Assembly: GCF_938017705.1 (NCBI RefSeq)
Contig: NZ_CALIIS010000236.1
Coordinates: 1 to 17,640, forward strand
DNA length: 17,640 bases
Origin: an uncultured Campylobacter sp.
GTDB lineage: Bacteria > Campylobacterota > Campylobacteria > Campylobacterales > Campylobacteraceae
Direction of reading: 5' to 3'
The notes under the pieces are model-generated. The model did no database searches. It saw only the letters and a list, made by a program, of their open reading frames with translations, and was not told the origin of the DNA. The first letter of the stretch is position 1, and every line of letters begins with the position of its first letter. Positions 13,500 to 17,640 of this stretch are shown piece after piece. The translations under genes and the position numbers were made by a program.

Positions 13500-14899
13500 T
13501 GGCTAATCAAAAATCATGTAAAGACCATACAGAGGCTTCGCTACGGAATTTTAAAGAGCAAAATTTCGTAGCGCAGAATTCCAGCTTGAAAAATTTTACG
13601 GAACAGAATTTCACAAGCAATGAAGAAAATTCATCTCAAAATATCAAACGCCCAAGGCAAGAGTTGAGTGAAAACAAAGCCGGCGATGCGCACCGCGCAG
13701 ATGAAGCAGACACCGACACCTCTTGCAGCAATGAAACGACTTTTGGCAGTAAAACGGCTTATAACGACGCTTGCAGCAATGACGTAGACGCACAAGCTCA
13801 AAGCGCGCTTCCTGCTTGTGCGGAAGTGCTGCGTGCGCGCCTAAGCGAGCAGTTCACACGTGGCGAGATTTTCGCAACGCTACAAGGCGCAAACCGCGAT
13901 AATGTGCACGCCGTAGCGATCGGTAACTTCGACGGCATGCACCTTGGACATCAAAAATTATTTGAAAATTTAGGTGAGCACGGCGCAATAATCGTAATCC
14001 TAGCAGGTGGTGGCACGAAGCTCACCCCTTTTGCGTCGCGGCAGGCTTTTACGGACAAAAAGATTTTTTATTGCGATCTACGCGCTATCAAAAGCCTTAG
14101 CGGAGGCGAATTTATCGCACTTTTAAGGCAAAATTTCATAAATCTACAAAAAATCGTCGTAGGCGAGGACTTTAGATTTGGGCGTGATAGGGCGTGGGGC
14201 GCGGAGTTTTTGCGGCGCGAATTTCGCGGGCAAACCTACGTTTTAGGGGAGTTTTGCTTAAGCGGCGGCGGCGTGCATTCAAGTAGGATCAAGGAACTTT
14301 TATCGCGTGGTCGGTGCGAAGAGGCGGCGGAGCTTTTAGGACGAGATTACGAGATCTGCGGGCGGATCGTGCGCGGTCAGGGGCGCGGGACGCAGGAGTT
14401 CGTAGCGACGCTAAATCTTGATGCCAGCGGCTATTTTATGCCAAAAAGCGGCGTATATGCGAGCCTAACGCACGCCGGAAGCAAGGAATTTGCAAGTGTG
14501 AGCTTCTTGGGACATAGGCTCAGCACCGACGGAGCTTTTGCGATTGAAACGCACATTTTAGGGGACTTTGCGGGCTTTGAGGCTGGTTTAAATTCCGCAC
14601 AAGATCGCGCGCCGTGCTGCGAGGGGCAAGCCGCACATTCTGCGCGAAATTCAGATGAAATTTCGGCGCGTAATTCGACCGAAATTTCTACACAAAATTT
14701 TGCGGCGAGCGAGAGCTTAGGCGTCGAAAATAAAAATTTAGAGGCTACGAGTAAAAATAGCACCGCGAAATTCGTCTGCGTAAAATTTATAAAGTTCCTA
14801 CGTGAAAATCGCAAATTTAGCGATCTAGCGCAGCTTAAAGAGCAGATTTTAAAAGACGTTTCAGAGGCGGAGGCGGTACTACGAAGCCGTAAATTTTAA
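13499..14899 (+). CDS. ribF: Bifunctional riboflavin kinase/FAD synthetase, extended
   Basis: RibF makes FMN from riboflavin and then FAD. The FAD synthetase part begins at AIGNFDGMHLGHQ (140-152) and includes KIVVGEDFRFGRDR and SSRIKELLSRGRCEEAAELLGRDYEI. The kinase part has GRIVRGQGRGTQEFVATLNLD, the epsilon-type version of the usual GFPTANL motif, and ends FIKFLRENRKFSDLAQLKEQI. At 466 residues it is far longer than the usual 280-310. There are about 130 extra residues at the N-terminus (Asn/Ser/Glu-rich, with the repeats LRNFKEQNF and LKNFTEQNF) and about 60 inside the kinase domain (363-422, with NSDEIS/NSTEIS). The ATG overlaps the lipocalin stop. No later start with a ribosome site was found, so the extension is probably translated. 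Confidence 0.93.
   Translation: MANQKSCKDHTEASLRNFKEQNFVAQNSSLKNFTEQNFTSNEENSSQNIKRPRQELSENKAGDAHRADEADTDTSCSNETTFGSKTAYNDACSNDVDAQAQSALPACAEVLRARLSEQFTRGEIFATLQGANRDNVHAVAIGNFDGMHLGHQKLFENLGEHGAIIVILAGGGTKLTPFASRQAFTDKKIFYCDLRAIKSLSGGEFIALLRQNFINLQKIVVGEDFRFGRDRAWGAEFLRREFRGQTYVLGEFCLSGGGVHSSRIKELLSRGRCEEAAELLGRDYEICGRIVRGQGRGTQEFVATLNLDASGYFMPKSGVYASLTHAGSKEFASVSFLGHRLSTDGAFAIETHILGDFAGFEAGLNSAQDRAPCCEGQAAHSARNSDEISARNSTEISTQNFAASESLGVENKNLEATSKNSTAKFVCVKFIKFLRENRKFSDLAQLKEQILKDVSEAEAVLRSRKF
13541..13618 (+). repeat. N-terminal repeats in ribF
   Basis: Two units encode LRNFKEQNFVAQNSS and LKNFTEQNFTS. Both alternate the words (G/A)AATTT in the phase that gives Asn-Phe, for example GGAATTTTAAAGAG and AAAATTTTACGGAA. 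Two GAATTT, two AAATTT and one GAATTC fall in 78 bases. They lie outside the catalytic domain, in a predicted disordered extension. Confidence 0.65.
14585..14764 (+). repeat. In-frame insert with 24-nt tandem repeat in ribF kinase domain
   Basis: About 60 codons separate HILGDFAGFE from AKFVCVKFIKFL, which are adjacent strands in normal riboflavin kinases. Inside it, 14642-14665 and 14666-14689 are tandem 24-base units encoding ARNSDEIS and ARNSTEIS. A decayed third unit gives TQNFAASE. The AAATTT core is in the Glu-Ile-Ser phase, as in lpxK and tlyA. Confidence 0.75.
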
Positions 14900-14909
14900 T
14901 CTACGGCTT
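14884..14909 (+). terminator. Hairpin over the ribF stop
   Basis: AAGCCGTA and TACGGCTT form a perfect 8-bp stem around a 10-base loop holding the stop codon. No T-run follows (GTAAGCTTAAAG), so it is not a canonical Rho-independent terminator. It may protect the mRNA end or be chance. Confidence 0.3.
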
Positions 14910-15768
14910 GTAAGCTTAAAGATGAAATTTGCGGGCTGTGCGCTTGATTTGATGCGTCTGCCCGCGTTTTGCATCTACGGCGCATTATATTAGCCGTCTG
15001 CGATGCCATATGGGAAGTGTACACAAAAGCGGCGCGCAAGTTGCTAAAAAGTCGTTAAATTTTAACGACGTACCGCCTGCAGGACTTTAACGCACCTTGG
15101 GTTTGGGTTTATGCAAGACTAGGCAAGTGCAAGCTGCGCCGAGAATTGAGAACGATAAAAAATCTTAGTTGTGCTGCGAAGCTTTAAAATTTAGCAGGGC
15201 TGAGCTTCCGAGCAAGAGCCAAGCGGCTAAATTATACGCCTAGCTAAACGCGGGATTTTGTCAAGCGGGCTCCATTTTACGGCGCGTAAAATCGCAAAAT
15301 GGGCGCGAAATTCTACCAATATAGCTTTGGCTATGCTTTTAGTTTAAGTTCGTAATTAAAGAATTTAAAGGAGCTGTTTTGGCAGTGCGAGATTTGGCGG
15401 CGTAAAATTTAATGTTGAGAAATTCTAAGCCCGCTAAATACGGCGTAGAATTTTAAGGACGTATTTGCACGGCGTGAAATTTTAAGGCGTGTCAAGCAAG
15501 ACGTGAAATTTAATCATGCATCGAGCGTATCTGGGCTAGAAGTGGGCACAAACTGGGATGTAGCTCGCTTGCATCAAAAGCGCTCATGCTGCGTTTAAAA
15601 TTTAGGTATGCTTCGCGCGGGGCAAACTAAGCGCAAAAATTCCATGCGTAGCGGTCGCAAATAGAGTCTCGCGTAAGTGCAGAAAGCACGGCGTGAGAAT
15701 TCTGCGTTTAGCATGCGTAGGAAGTATAAATCGAGTGCTGCGTAAATAGCGAAACTAAAAGGAAACGG
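14900..15768. other. Gene-free region between ribF and cmoA
   Basis: Over 869 bp I find no coding region with support, no tRNA and no known structured RNA. From about 15400 to 15500 there are near-repeats of the form GGCGTAAAATTTAA, GGCGTAGAATTTTAAGG, GGCGTGAAATTTTAAGG and GACGTGAAATTTAA, which look like a decayed short-unit array. A ribosome-site-like AAAGGAG at about 15367 leads only to a TTG frame of eight codons (15379-15405). A 23-codon frame beginning MKFAGC lies at 14922. A perfect dyad is at 15051. The cmoA promoter must lie in the last part, but I cannot place it. Confidence 0.5.
15051..15069. repeat. Perfect 9+1+9 inverted repeat
   Basis: GTCGTTAAATTTTAACGAC is a perfect palindrome around a single T, with AAATTT at its middle. 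It is in the gene-free region. It could be an operator dyad or a hairpin; no gene lies within 150 bp downstream of ribF on either side, so the role is unclear. Confidence 0.5.
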
Positions 15769-16473
15769 ATGAAAGACGAAATTTTTAAAGAGCCTATCAA
15801 AAAGCAGTTTGAGTTTGACGCCAGCGTCGCGTCGGTTTTTGATGATATGATCGGCCGCAGCGTGCCGTTTTACGAGGCCAGCACGCGGCTTAGCGGCGAG
15901 CTTTTGGCGCGGATACTGCCGCAAAAGGCACGCGTGATCGATCTTGGTTGCTCGACTGCGACCGCGCTACTAGCGCTGTTTGCGCTGCGCTCCGATCTGC
16001 GGCTGTGCGGCATCGACAGCTCGGAGGCGATGATACAAAACGCCCGCGCCAAGGCGGCAGCGTTCGGCGCGAAGCTCGAGCTTGGCGTATCGGACGTGCT
16101 GGATGCGAGCCTCGCGGACTGCGACGCCGTGATCATAAACTACACGCTACAATTTATCAGACCGCCGCGCCGCGCTGCGCTCGTGAGTAAAATTTATGAC
16201 GGATTGCGCGAGGGCGGGGTTTTGATCTTTAGCGAAAAGATCGTCTACGAAGAGCCTGCGCTCGCGCGTCAGATGATCGAAATTTACGAGGATTACAAGC
16301 GCGCGCAGGGCTATTCGCGCTACGAGATCGCGCAAAAACGTGAGGCGCTTGAAAACGTGCTCGTGCCCTATACGGAGGCGGAAAACCGCGCCTTGGCGCT
16401 AAGCGCAGGCTTTAAGCGCGTCGAAAGTATCTTTAAATGGGCGAATTTTATGAGCTTCGCGGCGTTTAAATAA
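15769..16473 (+). CDS. cmoA: Carboxy-SAM synthase CmoA
   Basis: CmoA makes carboxy-S-adenosyl-L-methionine from SAM and prephenate, and CmoB then uses it on tRNA U34. The 234-residue protein begins with FDASVASVFDDMIGRSVPFYE, typical of CmoA. It has the SAM motif RVIDLGCSTATALLAL (55-70), CGIDSSEAMIQNAR, INYTLQFI and the conserved LIFSEKIVYEE. The near absence of other methyltransferase signatures and the close match to the CmoA N-terminus separate it from generic class I methyltransferases. The ribosome site AAAAGGAAA precedes the ATG. It appears to be monocistronic here. Confidence 0.95.
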   Translation: MKDEIFKEPIKKQFEFDASVASVFDDMIGRSVPFYEASTRLSGELLARILPQKARVIDLGCSTATALLALFALRSDLRLCGIDSSEAMIQNARAKAAAFGAKLELGVSDVLDASLADCDAVIINYTLQFIRPPRRAALVSKIYDGLREGGVLIFSEKIVYEEPALARQMIEIYEDYKRAQGYSRYEIAQKREALENVLVPYTEAENRALALSAGFKRVESIFKWANFMSFAAFK

Positions 16474-16791
16474 CGAGTGATTTAAATTTATAAGAAGTAC
16501 AAATTTTTGATTCTACGAATTTATGAATTTCAATAATTTCCGAATTTTTTACTTTCCAAAACTCTTGCATTATAAAATTTGAAGCAAAATACGGAGTGAA
16601 AATTTTAAATTTTATTCTGTACTCAAAGGCGCAAAATCTAAAATCTCCTCTCGTACACGCAACTTTTGGAATGTGCGCACCTAAAAAGTAATTTCGACGC
16701 CTTTTGTTTACGCAAAATTTTAACTGCCTAGCGATAATTTATACAAGTTTTAATAAGCTAAAATTTATTTTATCTCTATTTGTTATGCCTC
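16474..16791. other. AT-rich gap between convergent cmoA and the hypothetical gene
   Basis: These 318 bp hold seven AAATTT words and three GAATTT words (notably 16515-16550), but no gene or clear terminator. Base composition drops sharply toward A+T compared with the preceding 16 kb, marking the start of a compositionally different segment that runs to the window end. Confidence 0.5.
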
Positions 16792-17238
16792 TTAGGTTAT
16801 TTCGGCGATTTTCGCTTGTTGCGGGCTTTTCTCTGCAATTAACCCCGTTTCTTCATCGATTTTTTCACTGCCAACACGATTTTCAAGATCTTCCAAGAAA
16901 CGTTTCGTATCGGCTAAAATTTTTTCATATTTGCGCCATTTCTTTTTATAAACCAATAGCTTATAACCTTGGTGTGCCAAAATGTAACCGCTAATTGCAC
17001 CTATTATAAACAACCCAATATAAGACCACTCAAAATAAATGCCATTACATATAAGACCTAGTACTCCGCCTGCGAGAGAGCCCTTAAATACCAAGTCATC
17101 ATTAAAATTGGGTTTATAACTTTCAGCATCAGCCAAGATTTGATTTTCATTGCTTATATTTCTAGTGATGTTTATGATCACACCGCAATCCATATAACCG
17201 CCATTTCTTTCGGCATAGCCGGCCCATCTCGTCACCAT
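16792..17238 (-). CDS. Membrane-protein fragment, 3' part of a frameshifted gene
   Basis: This 148-codon frame has two adjacent hydrophobic segments at about residues 53-69 and 71-88 (GVLGLICNGIYF, IGLFIIGAISGYILA), then a charged helix, probably a coiled coil, at about 93-120, and a hydrophilic tail. Its ATG has no ribosome site and lies inside the upstream frame. The first residues (about 1-5) look like out-of-frame translation. From AGYAERNGGYMDCGVIINITRN onward the sequence reads as the natural continuation of the upstream piece. I recognise no family with certainty. AAATTT is rare here (two in about 700 bp for the whole locus) and the gene is AT-rich, which suggests recent acquisition. 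Confidence 0.55.
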   Translation of the reverse strand: MVTRWAGYAERNGGYMDCGVIINITRNISNENQILADAESYKPNFNDDLVFKGSLAGGVLGLICNGIYFEWSYIGLFIIGAISGYILAHQGYKLLVYKKKWRKYEKILADTKRFLEDLENRVGSEKIDEETGLIAEKSPQQAKIAEIT

Positions 17239-17491
17239 CCATAATTGCGAAATTCTCGTCTAGAGCTACTCTAAATAAATTTATGCCCTGTTCCTTCAGT
17301 TGAAATGTCCATATATGAGTATGCGTAGTACTTGTTCTAGTAGTCGTATGCGAACTCGTATTGCTACTAATACTGCCATACTCAACGATACGGCCACTAC
17401 TCGAACTATACACATTCGTATTAGTTTCACTACTCATATTCGTGAGCACTTCTTTTTTAGCATTGATTGCGATACCGTGAAAATAATCCAT
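17162..17491 (-). CDS. Ser/Thr-rich protein, 5' part of a frameshifted gene
   Basis: From the ATG at 17491, which has a good AAAGGAT ribosome site, 109 codons run to a TAG. A TTG two codons upstream is also possible but less likely. The N-terminal part is Ser/Thr-rich (SSETNTNVYSSSSGRI, SSHTTTRTSTTHTH). A beta-like segment follows: WTFQLKEQGINLFRVALDENFAIMDGDE. The layout, a polar beta domain followed in the other frame by two membrane helices, recalls small conserved membrane proteins of unknown function. Removing one G from the GGG run at 17223-17225 joins this frame to the downstream one as DEMAGYAERNG, giving one protein of about 232 residues. The locus from 17491 to 16792 is 700 bases, one more than a multiple of three. 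True pseudogene or sequencing slip cannot be told apart here. Confidence 0.55.
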   Translation of the reverse strand: MDYFHGIAINAKKEVLTNMSSETNTNVYSSSSGRIVEYGSISSNTSSHTTTRTSTTHTHIWTFQLKEQGINLFRVALDENFAIMDGDEMGRLCRKKWRLYGLRCDHKHH

Positions 17492-17524
17492 TAACAATCC
17501 TTTAGTTAAAAATAAAATTTGTGA

Positions 17525-17595
17525 ATAATACGCCCCCCCTCCCCATTAAAATTTGCTGAAATTTTATACTCGCCGTATTTTTCGGGTGATACGGC
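17525..17595 (-). promoter_or_regulatory. Candidate promoter with dyad and G-tract for the hypothetical gene
   Basis: Read on the minus strand, a perfect 7-bp inverted repeat GCCGTAT/ATACGGC (17572-17595, 10-base centre) is followed 3 bases later by TATAAA (17563-17568). Next comes a G-rich tract, GGGG A GGGGGGG (17533-17544), and a second -10-like TATTAT (17525-17530). The dyad is placed where a repressor could block the first box. If the second box is used, the G-tract is in the promoter spacer. The dyad could instead serve a gene to the right of the window. Confidence 0.3.
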
Positions 17596-17640
17596 AAGGA
17601 TTTTTATTTATCTCTTGTATAACCAAAGGAAGAAAGTATA

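Noticed and set aside
13826..13829. Later start for ribF that would remove the N-terminal extension
   Set aside because: A GTG there has no ribosome site, while the ATG at 13499 forms a TAATG overlap with the lipocalin and the frame stays open throughout. Not excluded, only less likely.
14922..14993. 23-codon frame beginning MKFAGC after ribF
   Set aside because: It is short and lacks a ribosome site. The ATGAAATTT start is expected by chance given how common AAATTT is here.
15379..15405. Eight-codon TTG frame behind an AAAGGAG site
   Set aside because: It is too short to support. It may be a relic of a lost gene or a chance ribosome-site match.
15595..15924. Minus-strand frame of 109 codons overlapping the start of cmoA
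   Set aside because: It overlaps the highly conserved CmoA N-terminus on the other strand, has no recognisable domain and no ribosome site.

Overview
The window looks like the chromosome of a Campylobacter species with fairly high G+C, of the oral type (C. gracilis, C. rectus or C. showae-like). I judge this from the protein families and from gene order. A block of MBL hydrolase, nadE, lpxK, thrC and kdsB, and a block of ligA, tlyA, ribF and cmoA, both match what I remember of C. jejuni, where they are separate loci. The species name is inference.

Layout. Positions 1-909 (minus) hold a transglutaminase-like protein cut by the window edge. It is divergent from cmoB (1017-1910). After a 462-bp gene-free gap comes a metallo-beta-lactamase-fold hydrolase (minus, 2373-2972), divergent from a long plus-strand run: nadE, a DegT-family aminotransferase homologue, lpxK, argB, thrC, kdsB, a 45-codon ORF, ligA, a 125-codon repeat-built ORF, tlyA, a lipocalin lipoprotein and ribF. 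Many of these genes overlap by 1-11 bases, so they are probably co-transcribed and partly translationally coupled. A further gene-free stretch (14900-15768) precedes cmoA (15769-16473). The right end is AT-rich and holds a minus-strand membrane protein of unknown function that looks frameshifted.

Functions. nadE (NAD), argB (arginine), thrC (threonine), kdsB and lpxK (Kdo and lipid A for lipooligosaccharide), ligA (replication), tlyA (rRNA methylation) and ribF (FMN/FAD) are housekeeping. CmoA makes carboxy-SAM and CmoB uses it to build cmo5U34 in tRNA, so both halves of that pathway lie about 14 kb apart here.

Main observation. The palindrome AAATTT occurs about 140 times by hand count, against roughly 4-6 expected from base composition. 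It is densest in the gene-free gaps and in in-frame low-complexity inserts that lengthen otherwise conserved enzymes (LpxK, TlyA, RibF, ThrC). Some inserts are tandem repeats in exact 24-nt (8-codon) register. AAATTT is a form of RAATTY, the motif whose methylation governs DNA discrimination in C. jejuni transformation. The window may therefore show an uptake-type word spreading by in-frame repeat expansion. A second notable point is that the DegT homologue lacks the PLP-binding lysine.
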